Positions 26,202-35,573 of a DNA stretch of 64,000 bases are shown piece after piece. The translations under genes and the position numbers were made by a program. The stretch is from Pseudomonadota bacterium (GTDB taxonomy: Bacteria; Pseudomonadota; Alphaproteobacteria; Caulobacterales; Aquidulcibacteraceae): NCBI GenBank assembly GCA_020161405.1, contig JAIUOD010000001.1, positions 868,001-932,000 on the forward strand, read 5' to 3'. Every line of letters begins with the position of its first letter. The first letter of the stretch is position 1. A model generated the notes under the pieces. The model was not told where the DNA came from. It saw nothing but the letters and a program-made list of their open reading frames with translations, and did not search any database.

Positions 26202-26978
26202 ATGTTTAGAGTGCCAATGGAAACCGTTAATAAACGCGGTAAAAGACTTAGTGCGCATTTTAAAATTGTAAAACCCGATGGTGATGGCCCTTTTCCAACA
26301 ATAATTATGCTTCATGGCTGTGGCCGTGCCTTTGTTGCCCCTGAATTTGCAAATATTGCAAAACAGCATGGATTTGCATCAATAATTGTTGATAGTTTTG
26401 CGCCGCGTAATATTTCAGAAATGGAAGCGGGGGCAACAGTTTGCACAACTTTGCAATTGCGTGGCTCAGAGCGCGCAGGTGATTTAGCAGCAACGATTGA
26501 ATGGGCTTTATATCAAGATTGGGTTGATAAAGGCCAAATTCATGCCGCAGGTTGGTCACATGGCGGTTGGACAATTATGGACGCCATCGCCCGCGAGGAT
26601 GAAATCGGAAGCCTTGCCTATTTATCTGATTATAAGCCAAATTATATTAATCGCTTAAAATCAATTTTTTGCACATATCCATGGTGTGGGCCGGGATCAC
26701 ATTCGCATTCAAAGGGATGGAAATTAAAAATCCCTGCGCATTTTATTATCTGTGGTCGTGACTTTGTGGTTGGTGATGCCCTAACAATGCAAACAATTGA
26801 TAAATTATCACGCGAAGGGCATGATATTGGTCATACTTTTTTTGAAAAAGCCACACATTCATTTGATGAACGTGATTCAATCCATCCTGCCCATAAATTT
26901 GATTTAAATTATACAAACCAAGCCGTTGAAATCATGATTGATTTCTTTAAACAGCAGCAAGAAACTATTTTTTCTTAG
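26202..26978 (+). CDS. dienelactone-hydrolase-like alpha/beta hydrolase
   Basis: This encodes 258 residues. An alpha/beta hydrolase core is visible: TIIMLHGCGR oxyanion loop, nucleophile elbow GWSHGG (Ser119), the acid near FIICGRDFVVGD, and the catalytic His in THSFDE. Classical dienelactone hydrolases use Cys, while this one has Ser like many exported or cytoplasmic esterases of the family. No signal peptide is seen. A good Shine-Dalgarno (AAGGATAGGG) precedes the ATG. The 3' end overlaps the convergent DUF6065 gene by 14 bp. The substrate is unknown. Confidence 0.85.
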   Translation: MFRVPMETVNKRGKRLSAHFKIVKPDGDGPFPTIIMLHGCGRAFVAPEFANIAKQHGFASIIVDSFAPRNISEMEAGATVCTTLQLRGSERAGDLAATIEWALYQDWVDKGQIHAAGWSHGGWTIMDAIAREDEIGSLAYLSDYKPNYINRLKSIFCTYPWCGPGSHSHSKGWKLKIPAHFIICGRDFVVGDALTMQTIDKLSREGHDIGHTFFEKATHSFDERDSIHPAHKFDLNYTNQAVEIMIDFFKQQQETIFS

Positions 26979-27912
26979 CTTTTGTTCCTGGGAAAGGCTT
27001 TACATCAAGTTTTGTCCAATGGGCCTGACCATCGACGGGGCAACCATCGGGGCGATTGCCGCGGAAATAGCCTTTTTGCCATTTTTCCTTTGCCGCTTGT
27101 GATTCTGGATCATTTAATTCTTCATTGAAATCATTACGGCTTTTTTGGAAACGCTCGTAATCTTCGTGTAATTGTGGAACTGATTCAATTGGAAGATAAA
27201 CAGGCTCTAATTGTTCAATTTGCGCAATGCTTATTGGTAAAATATGCGCAAATGGTTCGCCTTTTTCAAACCTTACTGGGAAATAAGGGCGGGTCATTAC
27301 CCAATTCATTGTAAAAGTATAAGGCGACCAATCGGTTTCAATTACACCACTCATGGCATAAATGCCATCTTTTGGGCTGTTGATTGGCCCCGTTACCATT
27401 AATTGAATTCCAGGTGGGGTGCGGAATAATTGATTTATATGGAATGTTAAAACCCCGCTTCCAAAATGACTAACGGGTTGTGGCCAACCATCTTCAATAA
27501 TTGTTATTTCTATACCATCTGATGCGCTTGTACCATTCCAGACCGCCTCAAAAGTGCAGGGGCTTAATAATTCCCAGCCAAATTGATTGGCTATATTAAG
27601 TGGTAAGCAACGATAAGCAAAACGGTTTGATGTTGAATCCATAAATTCACGTTGCGCAGGGCCGGGGCGTGATGGTGATGGTGGAAAACCCAAAGTATAT
27701 GCAATTATTTTATTATTTTCAGCATTTTTATGATGTGGGCATTGTGCCGATTGTGGCGCGCCGCCAACTGCTTCCGCCCATACGGTTTCTTTGGTCGCCT
27801 CTACATTTTCTGTAACTTGTGGGTTACTATTTGTAACGCCTTGTGAAACAACAGTTTTATTTTGTGCTGGCTTTTGGTTTGGATTAAGTTTTTTTGGTTT
27901 TTGTTTTTTCAT
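26965..27912 (-). CDS. DUF6065-like protein with basic, low-complexity tails
   Basis: This encodes 315 residues. The N-terminal 65 residues are Lys/Gln/Pro/Asn-rich and look disordered (MKKQKPKKLNPNQKPAQNK). The core from about residue 95 reads FAYRCLPLNIANQFGWELL, then WNG, FGSGVLTFHINQLFRTPPGI and GPINSPKDGIYAMSGVIETDW, which I recognise as DUF6065-type. The middle contains FEKGEPFAHILPI. A Lys-rich end (GTKAKKK) closes it. No signal peptide or membrane segment is seen. The DUF has no established function. Convergent overlap with the hydrolase gene is 14 bp. Confidence 0.75.
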   Translation of the reverse strand: MKKQKPKKLNPNQKPAQNKTVVSQGVTNSNPQVTENVEATKETVWAEAVGGAPQSAQCPHHKNAENNKIIAYTLGFPPSPSRPGPAQREFMDSTSNRFAYRCLPLNIANQFGWELLSPCTFEAVWNGTSASDGIEITIIEDGWPQPVSHFGSGVLTFHINQLFRTPPGIQLMVTGPINSPKDGIYAMSGVIETDWSPYTFTMNWVMTRPYFPVRFEKGEPFAHILPISIAQIEQLEPVYLPIESVPQLHEDYERFQKSRNDFNEELNDPESQAAKEKWQKGYFRGNRPDGCPVDGQAHWTKLDVKPFPGTKAKKK

Positions 27913-28060
27913 GATTTGATTTTAAATCAAAAAATACGCCAATAGTCTAGTTAAATTATCGGCGACAAATTACCTCATATATAGTGAAAAATCTAAATCT
28001 TAATTGTTCGTTTTCCCTTGTTTAATGGGTTTTTTACATTCGCCATTTATTCTTAATAAA

Positions 28061-29572
28061 ATGAAACCAAGACATATATTTTTTATTCTATTATCTTTAC
28101 TATCTATTGGTGCTTTTGCATGGATTGAATTATCCGATAATGCAAAACAAAAAACAATAAAATTAAGAACCACTAATTTTGATAATTCAAATAAATCTGA
28201 ATATAAGGATGTAAAAATCCCCGCCATAAGTGATGTCTTGGAAATTGGCGAAGAAGGTTTAAAAACATCCCAAGCCAAGAGCCTTATTTCTTTCATTGAA
28301 ATGGCAAATACGCATGGCCTTATTGCCAATGATATTTCACAAATAAAATCTGCGCTCGATGGGGGAAAACGCCTTGATGATACGCAAAAACAGGCGCTTA
28401 AAGATGCTGCAATAAAACTTGCCAAAGACTTTAATGGCGGGCGAATGAATTGGAAAAAAGCACGTAATGATTGGGATATGCGCCCTAAAACTGATAATAT
28501 TGCCACAGATTTGGACCAAGCGATTGCAATTGATGCAATTGATGCATGGACGCAAAATATAATCCCCAAACATGATGCCTATCTTGCCCTTTTGGGCGCG
28601 CGCCAAAAATATGATGAAATTGTAAAAAATGGTGGATTTATAAATATTGCGAATGTTGGCACTGTAAAATTGGGTCAAACTAATGAAGTAATTGGGAAAT
28701 TGCGTAATCGCCTTGCACAGGAAAATTACAATACAATTGCCCCACAAGATCCAAATTATTTTGATGAAGGCTTAAAAGCAAAACTAACTTTATATCAAAA
28801 AATGCACGGCCTTAAGCAAAATGGTGAATTGAATGAAAACACTATTAAATCATTGAACGTAAGTGCAAAAGATAGATTGGCACAAATTGATTTAAACCTT
28901 GAACGTGAAAGATGGCTGCCACGTAATAACCCGCAAACACGTATCGAAGCCAATATTCCAACCCAATATCTAACCTATTATGAAAATAGCGCGCCAAAAT
29001 TAAATATGAATGTTATTGTTGGCAAAGTTTCGACCAAAACCCCAATTTTAGCTTCTGAAGTTCACCGCATTATTTTCAACCCACCTTGGTATAAGCCAGC
29101 ATCCATTAAGGGTCGTCAAAGGGTGCAACCGCCAGGGCCAAATAATTCATTGGGTCGTGTTAAATTTGATTTTGACAATCGTCATTCAGTTTATTTGCAT
29201 GATACACCAAACCATTATTTATTTTCTGTTGCCAATCGCACCCTTAGTCATGGTTGCGTTCGCCTTGACCAACCAAAGGAATTGGCATCAATTTTGGCAG
29301 GTCAACAAGGCTATAATATGCCAAAAATACAAGAGATAACTTCAACAGTTAAAACCCAAGCAGTTAAGCTAAATAGAAGTGTTCCAGTTTTAATTTTATA
29401 CCGCACCGCCTTTGTCGATAATAGCCAAGGGCAAGGCGGCATTGTACATTTCGCCCAAGACGTGTATAATTGGGATCCTATTTTGGCGAATTTGCTTGAT
29501 GGCAACCCAAATAATGATGGAATTTTGAACAAACAAATGGCGCAACAAAAAGTTAATGTTGCTGCCCCTTGA
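28061..29572 (+). CDS. ldtD: YcbB-type L,D-transpeptidase
   Basis: This encodes 503 residues. An N-terminal membrane anchor or signal (IFFILLSLLSIGAFAW) precedes a scaffold domain, a peptidoglycan-binding helical repeat (about residues 205-265: KLTLYQKMHGLKQNGELNENT) and a YkuD domain. The catalytic segment is SHGCVRL with the nucleophile Cys399, preceded by VYLHDTPN. It forms 3-3 cross-links in peptidoglycan in the periplasm. The frame runs 19 codons upstream, but the ATG at 28061 begins at a proper signal. As in E. coli ycbB-ycbK, the next gene is a YcbK-like DUF882 protein. Confidence 0.93.
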   Translation: MKPRHIFFILLSLLSIGAFAWIELSDNAKQKTIKLRTTNFDNSNKSEYKDVKIPAISDVLEIGEEGLKTSQAKSLISFIEMANTHGLIANDISQIKSALDGGKRLDDTQKQALKDAAIKLAKDFNGGRMNWKKARNDWDMRPKTDNIATDLDQAIAIDAIDAWTQNIIPKHDAYLALLGARQKYDEIVKNGGFINIANVGTVKLGQTNEVIGKLRNRLAQENYNTIAPQDPNYFDEGLKAKLTLYQKMHGLKQNGELNENTIKSLNVSAKDRLAQIDLNLERERWLPRNNPQTRIEANIPTQYLTYYENSAPKLNMNVIVGKVSTKTPILASEVHRIIFNPPWYKPASIKGRQRVQPPGPNNSLGRVKFDFDNRHSVYLHDTPNHYLFSVANRTLSHGCVRLDQPKELASILAGQQGYNMPKIQEITSTVKTQAVKLNRSVPVLILYRTAFVDNSQGQGGIVHFAQDVYNWDPILANLLDGNPNNDGILNKQMAQQKVNVAAP

Positions 29573-29605
29573 AAAGGTAAATTAAATTGATAGGTTTAGA
29601 TTATT

Positions 29606-30229
29606 ATGATTAATAGACGTAAATTACTATCAATCGGTTCTGCTGCGGGTTTAATGGGAATGGGTTTTGCCAATTCCGCCCTTGCAAGCAATGCCCCAAA
29701 TCCAATTCGCTATGAACGTGATGCAATCCCACCGCTTCCAGATGATATTCTTAAATCAATTGGCGCGGATACAAGCCTTGAACCTGCTTTTCGCCGTGTA
29801 AGCCTTTATAATATCCATACAGGCGAATCGACCAAGGTGGTTTATAAAGAAGCTGGCCAATTAATCCCTGACGCAATGGCAGAGCTTAACAAAGTTTTGC
29901 GCGATTATCGTAATGACCAAATGACAGATATGGACGTTGCCTTGATGGATATGCTTGATAATCTTTCACGCAAATTGGAAATTAACTCTGAATTTAACGT
30001 AATTTCTGGCTATCGTTCACCTGCGACTAATTCAATGTTACGCGAACGCTCTAGTGGGGTTGCAAAACATTCACTGCACCTACTTGGCAAAGCTATAGAC
30101 ATTCGCGTCCCTGGCGTTCGACTTAAACACCTACGCAACGTAGCCAAAGAAATGCGCGTCGGCGGTGTGGGCTATTATGCAAGCTCAGACTTCGTGCATG
30201 TCGATACGGGCAAAGTGCGGTATTGGTAA
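29606..30229 (+). CDS. DUF882/YcbK-like M15-fold murein hydrolase, Tat-exported
   Basis: This encodes 207 residues with a twin-arginine signal MINRRKLLSIGSAAGLMGMG and AxA-type cleavage near ANSALAS. The C-terminal domain shows the M15/DUF882 metal site: SGYRSPATN, KHSLHLLGKAIDIRVPG and SDFVHVDTG. The family is related to D-Ala-D-Ala or LD-peptidases acting on murein. It lies 33 bp after the L,D-transpeptidase gene, so the pair probably acts together. A strong hairpin terminator ends the unit. Confidence 0.92.
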   Translation: MINRRKLLSIGSAAGLMGMGFANSALASNAPNPIRYERDAIPPLPDDILKSIGADTSLEPAFRRVSLYNIHTGESTKVVYKEAGQLIPDAMAELNKVLRDYRNDQMTDMDVALMDMLDNLSRKLEINSEFNVISGYRSPATNSMLRERSSGVAKHSLHLLGKAIDIRVPGVRLKHLRNVAKEMRVGGVGYYASSDFVHVDTGKVRYW

Positions 30230-30245
30230 TATAAATAATGAAATC

Positions 30246-30278
30246 AAAAAAGGCGCTTCAATCGAAGCGCCTTTTTTC
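30246..30278 (+). terminator. Rho-independent terminator after the DUF882 gene
   Basis: A perfect 9-bp stem (AGGCGCTTC at 30251-30259 and GAAGCGCCT at 30264-30272) has an AATC loop. T6 follows and A5 precedes. Confidence 0.9.
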
Positions 30279-30291
30279 TAAATAGTATGTC

Positions 30292-30381
30292 AATAAAAAT
30301 CAAAAACCACGCTTTTTGATTTTTATTGCCCGCTTAAACCCAAAACCCTAAGTGAGGCCGAAGGCCGAGGGCGGGGTTTTG
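30292..30381. repeat. compound double-hairpin repeat, copy 1
   Basis: Hairpin 1 has 15-bp perfect arms at 30292-30306 and 30313-30327, AT-rich, around a CCACGC loop. A linker containing CCGCTTAAAC follows. Hairpin 2 has outer arms CAAAACCC (30341-30348) and GGGTTTTG (30374-30381), extendable by three more pairs, enclosing a small GGCC-GAA-GGCC hairpin (30356-30366). The element ends 5 bp from the sdhA stop. A second copy with the same architecture lies at 62681-62772, and 24 bases around the first loop are identical in both. Confidence 0.75.
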
Positions 30382-30386
30382 AGTTA

Positions 30387-32177
30387 TTAATACTTTCTCG
30401 CCGCTGGTGGGATGGTTTTGATTTCATCGGTCATCGTGTTCATGTGAACAGGGCGATAATCGATTTTTACTTTGCCAGTTTCTAAATCAAGATTTGCCAA
30501 AGTATGTTTCATCCATTTTTCGTCATTTCTATCTGGGAAATCCTCATGGGCGTGTGCGCCGCGTGATTCTTTGCGGTTTTCTGCGCCATGCATAGTAACA
30601 ACGGCCTGCCCCAATAGATTTTGTAATTCCAACGCTTCGATAAGGTCAGAATTCCATGTCATTGTGCGGTCTTTAATGCCAATATCGCCTTGTTTTGCGA
30701 ATGCCGCATCAATAAGGCCAACACCTTCTTTAAGCGATTCAGATGTCCTGAAAACTGCGCAATTGTTTTGCATGATTTTTTGCATTTCAAGGCGAAGTTT
30801 TGACGTCGGAATTGCACCATTTGCATTACGCGTTGCATCAAGACGTGCCAAATGGCTTTCAGTTTGGCTATCTTTAATCGCAGGTTGCGTTGCACCCGCT
30901 TTAAGAACTTCACCACAACGAAGGCCAACTGCGCGACCGAACACAACAAGGTCAATCAATGAATTTGAACCAAGGCGGTTTGCACCATGCACTGAAACGC
31001 ATGCCGCTTCACCAACTGCCATAAGGCCTTCAACAACTTCATCAGGGTTTTTGCCGTTTTTGCGAACAACTTCACCATAGAAATTGGTTGGAATACCACC
31101 CATATTATAGTGAACAGTCGGAAGAACCGGAATTGGTTCTTTGGTAACATCAACACCCGCGAAAATTGCCGCAGATTCCGAAATACCAGGTAAGCGCTCA
31201 TGCAATAATGCTGGATCAAGGTGATCAAGGTGAAGGAAAATATGGTCATTATTTTTACCAACACCGCGACCTTCACGAATTTCAATTGTCATTGCGCGCG
31301 AAACCATGTCACGCGGTGCAAGGTCTTTAACAGTTGGCGCATAACGTTCCATGAAACGTTCACCGTTTGAATTGGTTAGGTAACCGCCTTCACCGCGTGC
31401 CCCTTCAGTAATCAAGCAACCTGCGCCATAAATGCCAGTTGGGTGGAATTGTACGAACTCCATATCTTGCAAAGGAAGGCCAGCGCGTAACACCATCGCA
31501 TTACCATCACCAGTACAAGTATGCGCAGAAGTACAAGAGAAATATGCGCGCCCATAACCACCAGTTGCCAAAACAACGCGCTGCGCACGGTAACGATGAA
31601 GTTCACCAGTTGCCATGTCCATTGCAGTAACACCACGGCAAACGCCATCTTCCATAATCAAATCAAGCGCGAAATATTCGATGAAGAATTCAACATCAAA
31701 TTTCAAACTATTTCCATAAAGCGTGTGCAACATCGCATGACCAGTACGGTCAGCGGCGGCGCATGTACGTTGAACAGGGCCTTCACCAAAATTACGCGTC
31801 ATACCGCCGAATGCACGTTGGTAGATTTTGCCCTCTTCGGTGCGTGAGAATGGAACGCCCCAATGTTCAAGCTCATAAACCGCCTTTGGTGCGTTGCGGG
31901 TAAGATATTCGATTGAATCTTGGTCACCAAGCCAGTCTGAACCTTTTACGGTGTCATACATGTGCCATTGCCAATGGTCTTCGCCCATATTACCCAAAGA
32001 AGCCGATATACCACCTTGCGCCGCAACAGTGTGCGAACGAGTTGGGAATACTTTGGAAATACATGCGGTGCGCAAACCTTCTTGTGCACAACCAAGTGCG
32101 GCACGAAGGCCAGAGCCACCAGCCCCAACCACAACAACGTCATAAGTATGGTCAATCCATTTATAAGTTGCGGTCAT
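30387..32177 (-). CDS. sdhA: succinate dehydrogenase flavoprotein subunit
   Basis: This encodes 596 residues, full length. The FAD-binding fold is [18 protein letters not shown], and the histidine that carries covalent FAD lies in [12 protein letters not shown] (His49). Substrate-site segments [21 protein letters not shown] and [20 protein letters not shown] follow. The C-terminus ends [13 protein letters not shown] as usual. It oxidises succinate in the TCA cycle and complex II. It is last in sdhC-sdhD-sdhA, with 1-2 bp gaps. The iron-sulfur subunit gene sdhB, which normally follows, is absent; the compound repeat is there instead. Confidence 0.98.
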   Translation of the reverse strand: MTATYKWIDHTYDVVVVGAGGSGLRAALGCAQEGLRTACISKVFPTRSHTVAAQGGISASLGNMGEDHWQWHMYDTVKGSDWLGDQDSIEYLTRNAPKAVYELEHWGVPFSRTEEGKIYQRAFGGMTRNFGEGPVQRTCAAADRTGHAMLHTLYGNSLKFDVEFFIEYFALDLIMEDGVCRGVTAMDMATGELHRYRAQRVVLATGGYGRAYFSCTSAHTCTGDGNAMVLRAGLPLQDMEFVQFHPTGIYGAGCLITEGARGEGGYLTNSNGERFMERYAPTVKDLAPRDMVSRAMTIEIREGRGVGKNNDHIFLHLDHLDPALLHERLPGISESAAIFAGVDVTKEPIPVLPTVHYNMGGIPTNFYGEVVRKNGKNPDEVVEGLMAVGEAACVSVHGANRLGSNSLIDLVVFGRAVGLRCGEVLKAGATQPAIKDSQTESHLARLDATRNANGAIPTSKLRLEMQKIMQNNCAVFRTSESLKEGVGLIDAAFAKQGDIGIKDRTMTWNSDLIEALELQNLLGQAVVTMHGAENRKESRGAHAHEDFPDRNDEKWMKHTLANLDLETGKVKIDYRPVHMNTMTDEIKTIPPAARKY

Positions 32178-32178
32178 T

Positions 32179-32574
32179 CTATGCCCCTAGATATATTTTT
32201 AAAATTGTGAAAACACCGCACATTGCAATAATGGCAGCCAAGAAATTTGTACCAAGCGTAAGGATAATTTTTGTAGTCGCTTTATGAATATAATCTTCAA
32301 TAACAACCTGAACACCCAATGCAAAATGGAATGCCGAACAAATAACCACCAAAGCCATAATGGTTGAGTTTAAGGCCGAATGAAACCATTCGGTCATTGC
32401 GCCATATGAAAGATTTGTTCCCAATAGAATTGAAAATGCACAATATGCAAAACCAATCCCAAGGCCAACCGCAAGTGCGCGTTGATGAATTACATGCTCA
32501 GTACCATGACCAGAAGCGCCATTGCCACGTGCTTTAGATAAAGGTGTGCGTAAATCTGAATTTGGATTTGCCAT
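32179..32574 (-). CDS. sdhD: succinate dehydrogenase membrane anchor subunit
   Basis: This 131-residue protein has three membrane segments. The heme/quinone region includes [15 protein letters not shown], with the D-Y pair and haem-ligand-like His typical of SdhD. The basic N-terminus has [18 protein letters not shown], a family hallmark in alphaproteobacteria (LGSAKEG-like region). It lies 1 bp from sdhA and 2 bp from sdhC, forming the complex II anchor with SdhC. Confidence 0.93.
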   Translation of the reverse strand: MANPNSDLRTPLSKARGNGASGHGTEHVIHQRALAVGLGIGFAYCAFSILLGTNLSYGAMTEWFHSALNSTIMALVVICSAFHFALGVQVVIEDYIHKATTKIILTLGTNFLAAIIAMCGVFTILKIYLGA

Positions 32575-32576
32575 TT

Positions 32577-32987
32577 TTAACGCCCCGCTGCCATTAAACC
32601 AAGAACGAAAAGTAAAACCCCGCCCAAAGCGCCAATAATGATCACGCCCCAGCCAGTTTTGCTTGCAACATCTTTTGAAAGGCCAATGCCCAAATTAAAG
32701 AATAGATGACGTACGCCATTCCATAGGTGATATGAAACCGAAATCAAAACCCCAAATAACACTAATTTGCCAAATGGGCTTCCGACAAGTGACTGGAAGC
32801 TTGCATAAGATTCTTCACCGTCCGCAAGGCTGCAAATCCATGCAATTAAAAGCAAAAGTGCAACCGAATTGGCAACGCCCGTTGCGCGATGCAGGATTGA
32901 AGTAGCCATTGTGACGTGCCAGCGCCAAATTTGCAAATGCGGCGAAAGTGGCCTTGCTTTACCGCCTGCTTTTGAATTAACAGCCAT
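32577..32987 (-). CDS. sdhC: succinate dehydrogenase cytochrome b556 subunit
   Basis: This 136-residue protein has three membrane segments. The signature RPLSPHLQIWRW followed by SILHRATG marks SdhC, and the haem-binding His lies in SYHLWNGVRHLFFN. It is the first gene of the minus-strand sdhCDA operon. The upstream 250 bp to the divergent hydrolase gene is very AT-rich and presumably holds promoters for both directions; no specific box stands out. Confidence 0.95.
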   Translation of the reverse strand: MAVNSKAGGKARPLSPHLQIWRWHVTMATSILHRATGVANSVALLLLIAWICSLADGEESYASFQSLVGSPFGKLVLFGVLISVSYHLWNGVRHLFFNLGIGLSKDVASKTGWGVIIIGALGGVLLFVLGLMAAGR

Positions 32988-33245
32988 TAAATTCCCCTAA
33001 GATTGCCTCCACAAAGACTATTTCAAAAGTTGTTTCAACTAGGCTTTGGTATGAAGTCGTCAAATGTCAAAAAGATTTTTGATTTCTAATAATACTTTAA
33101 ACGAAATGGTCAATCATTAAGGCATTAATAATTGGATTTTGTTCACATTACATATATTACTAAGTTAAATATATACCATCAAAAAAATGCCTTAATTTCA
33201 TTATAAATTTTATGATATTAATTTTATAAAAATATCGGGTTAATT

Positions 33246-34094
33246 TTGAAAAAAAGAATAATAAGAATAATTTTTCTAATCATAGGTTTAGCTAGTCTAA
33301 CCTATTTTGCCGTCTTTTTTTACATTTACAGTTCGCAAGACCAACTTTTATATCAAGCCTATAATAAAAGCGAACAAGCAAATATACCAAAATTGGCAAT
33401 ACAAGACCTTAAGATAAAAGCCCAAGATAATAATATTATACAAATTTGGTATTTGCCACCCGAGAAAGACAAGCCAGTTTTTTTGTTTTTTCACGGGCAA
33501 GGCGCAAGCTTAGAAAGTGGAAAATGGCGCTATTATAGGCTTAGAAAAAACGGTTTCGGTTTTTTGGCAATAGCTTATAGAGGTTTTTCAAGTTCAGAGG
33601 GTAAAGCGAATGAAAAAGGATTATTCCTTGACGGATTAGCTGCCTATGACTTTTTAATTTCAAAAGGAATAAAAGCAGATGATATAATTATTCATGGGCA
33701 CTCACTTGGTTCAGGTGTTGCAACTTATGTTGCATCCAAACGCGAAGCGCGTGCCTTAATATTAGAATCACCATTTTCATCCGCACTTGAAGTAGCACAA
33801 GAGAGATTGAAATTTTTTCCCATAAAACTGCTGATGCGCGATAAATTTGAGAATACAAAATACATTAAAGATGTTCATATACCTTTATTAGTTGTTCATG
33901 GCGAAAAGGATGAGATAATTCCCGCTAAGTTTGGTAAAAAGCTATTTGATAATGCAAACTCACCTAAAAAATTTATTCTATTTAAAAATGGTAATCACAA
34001 TGATTTAACCAAACTAGGTGTTTATCAAATCTATTTTGACTTCTTGGGGTTTCCAAAGGCAGATTATGCAAAAGAAATTGTCATTAATGAATAA
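33246..34094 (+). CDS. membrane-anchored alpha/beta hydrolase (BEM46/YfhR-like)
   Basis: This encodes 282 residues. The TTG at 33246 is the only plausible start: no ATG occurs until far into the domain. An N-terminal membrane segment (IIFLIIGLASLTYFAVFFYIY) anchors a serine hydrolase domain, with FFHGQG oxyanion loop, GHSLGSG (Ser153), an acid in VVHGEKDEIIP and the catalytic His in GNHNDL. The family includes BEM46 and YfhR proteins of unknown substrate. The flanks are particularly AT-rich. It is monocistronic as far as can be seen. Confidence 0.85.
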   Translation: MKKRIIRIIFLIIGLASLTYFAVFFYIYSSQDQLLYQAYNKSEQANIPKLAIQDLKIKAQDNNIIQIWYLPPEKDKPVFLFFHGQGASLESGKWRYYRLRKNGFGFLAIAYRGFSSSEGKANEKGLFLDGLAAYDFLISKGIKADDIIIHGHSLGSGVATYVASKREARALILESPFSSALEVAQERLKFFPIKLLMRDKFENTKYIKDVHIPLLVVHGEKDEIIPAKFGKKLFDNANSPKKFILFKNGNHNDLTKLGVYQIYFDFLGFPKADYAKEIVINE

Positions 34095-34185
34095 ATTGCA
34101 AAAATTCTAATGGTTTGCATATAACATACTTGTTAATCTTGAAAAAATTTTCATAATTTTAACCATAGAGAGTTAGAATTTTAAT

Positions 34186-34920
34186 ATGAAAATTTATTGC
34201 ATCGAAGTTGGAACCCCACCGCCGCCGATTAATGATTCATTCGGCTATTATCCGCAGATGCTTGAAAATCTGCTGCATCCATATTTGCCAATGGCAAAAT
34301 TTGCCACTTGTTCGCTTATAAATGGTGATGAATTACCAAAATTTGGAACTTTTGATGGCTTTGTAATTATGGGTTCGCCGCATGGTGTCTATGAAGATTT
34401 GCCATGGATAAGTTCATTAATGGAATTTGTTATTGAGGCTGCAAAACAGAAAATCCCGCATTGTGGAATTTGTTTTGGGCATCAATTAATCGCAAAAGCA
34501 CATGGCGGCAAAGTTGAAAAAGCCCCACAAGGTTGGGGAATTGGTCGCCATACTTACGAAGTTATAGACCATATTGCCGATGGCAAAGAAATTAAACGCG
34601 AACTTTCACTACTTGTTTCACATCAGGATCAGGTTTTAGAAGCGCCAAAAAATGCAAAAACCATCGCGCGCTCTGATTTCACGCCACATGCAATGCTTCA
34701 TTATGAAGATGATTGCGCCCTTACATGCCAAGCGCATCCAGAATTTTCATCTGATTTTGCACACGCGCTTATTTCATCGCGCCGCGGCACACGCTTTTCA
34801 GAAGATTTTGCCGATTTGGCACTAGAAACCGTGCATCATGATTTAGATGCACATGTTCTTGCCGATTTAATGGCACACCATTTTTATGTGAACCATAAAA
34901 AGTCAAAAAAAGCCGCTTAA
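34186..34920 (+). CDS. class I glutamine amidotransferase-like protein
   Basis: This 244-residue single-domain GATase has its nucleophile in CGICFGHQL (Cys96) and the catalytic His-Glu in AHPEF. A GFVIMGSPHGVYEDLPWI segment precedes the nucleophile, as in GuaA-type stand-alone amidotransferases of unknown acceptor. No synthase domain is attached. The stop overlaps that of the convergent tlpA by 4 bp. The physiological substrate cannot be read from the sequence. Confidence 0.88.
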   Translation: MKIYCIEVGTPPPPINDSFGYYPQMLENLLHPYLPMAKFATCSLINGDELPKFGTFDGFVIMGSPHGVYEDLPWISSLMEFVIEAAKQKIPHCGICFGHQLIAKAHGGKVEKAPQGWGIGRHTYEVIDHIADGKEIKRELSLLVSHQDQVLEAPKNAKTIARSDFTPHAMLHYEDDCALTCQAHPEFSSDFAHALISSRRGTRFSEDFADLALETVHHDLDAHVLADLMAHHFYVNHKKSKKAA

Positions 34921-35531
34921 TTTTTCTTGCTTAGTAAAGCATCAACAAGCCCATTGGCTTCATCGCCATCCCATTTGGGCGTTGATGGAATGCGGGCAAT
35001 TTCTTTATTATTTTCATCATAAATTATTGTGGTCGGGAAGCCTTTAACACCAAGTGTAAATGGTAGTTCCATTTTGGGATCTGAATAAAAATCCAATTTG
35101 CCGCCTGATAATTCATCCAATTTTTTTTGTGCTTTTTCTTTTTCTTCGGGTTTATCAATTGAAATTGGAACAACAATCACGCCCTTAGATTTGTGGTTTT
35201 GGGCAAATTGGGTAAGCTCTGGCATTTCACGAATGCATGGCGGGCACCAAGTGGCCCAAATATTTACAACTTTAATTTTACCCTGAATTTGAGAAAGCGT
35301 GATTTCTTTACCATTTTTATCAAGAAATTTTTGCGCACCAATTGATGGCGGATTAGGCAAAACTTCCAAAGCAGTAAAACTACCTTTTTGATAGCTTTGC
35401 AAAGGCCCTGCATTAATGCTATGGCGGGCGCGCAAATTGGTTTGGTATAAAATGAACGCCAGTAGCCCCACCACTAAAATCCACAAAAAAGTGCGAAGGC
35501 TTTTGAATTTGGTATGATTTTTATTTTCCAT
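34917..35531 (-). CDS. tlpA: TlpA-like thiol:disulfide oxidoreductase
   Basis: This encodes 204 residues. An N-terminal membrane anchor (FLWILVVGLLAFILYQT) leads to a periplasmic thioredoxin fold. The redox motif is ATWCPPCIREMPEL and the cis-Pro loop is KGFPTTIIYD. TlpA proteins reduce periplasmic cysteines, for example in cytochrome c or oxidase copper-centre maturation. It is divergent from argH over 42 bp, an arrangement shared by many alphaproteobacteria. Confidence 0.92.
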   Translation of the reverse strand: MENKNHTKFKSLRTFLWILVVGLLAFILYQTNLRARHSINAGPLQSYQKGSFTALEVLPNPPSIGAQKFLDKNGKEITLSQIQGKIKVVNIWATWCPPCIREMPELTQFAQNHKSKGVIVVPISIDKPEEKEKAQKKLDELSGGKLDFYSDPKMELPFTLGVKGFPTTIIYDENNKEIARIPSTPKWDGDEANGLVDALLSKKN

Positions 35532-35573
35532 TCCTACCTATTAACACAGCAAAGAAGTTTTTGAAGGCCAAAA

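Noticed and set aside
28000..28569. 189-codon minus-strand open frame over the L,D-transpeptidase gene
   Set aside because: It is antisense to a recognisable gene, with hydrophobic low-complexity translation typical of shadows in AT-rich DNA.
30472..31080. 202-codon plus-strand open frame inside sdhA
   Set aside because: It is antisense to strongly conserved sdhA sequence, has no ribosome-binding site and no family likeness.
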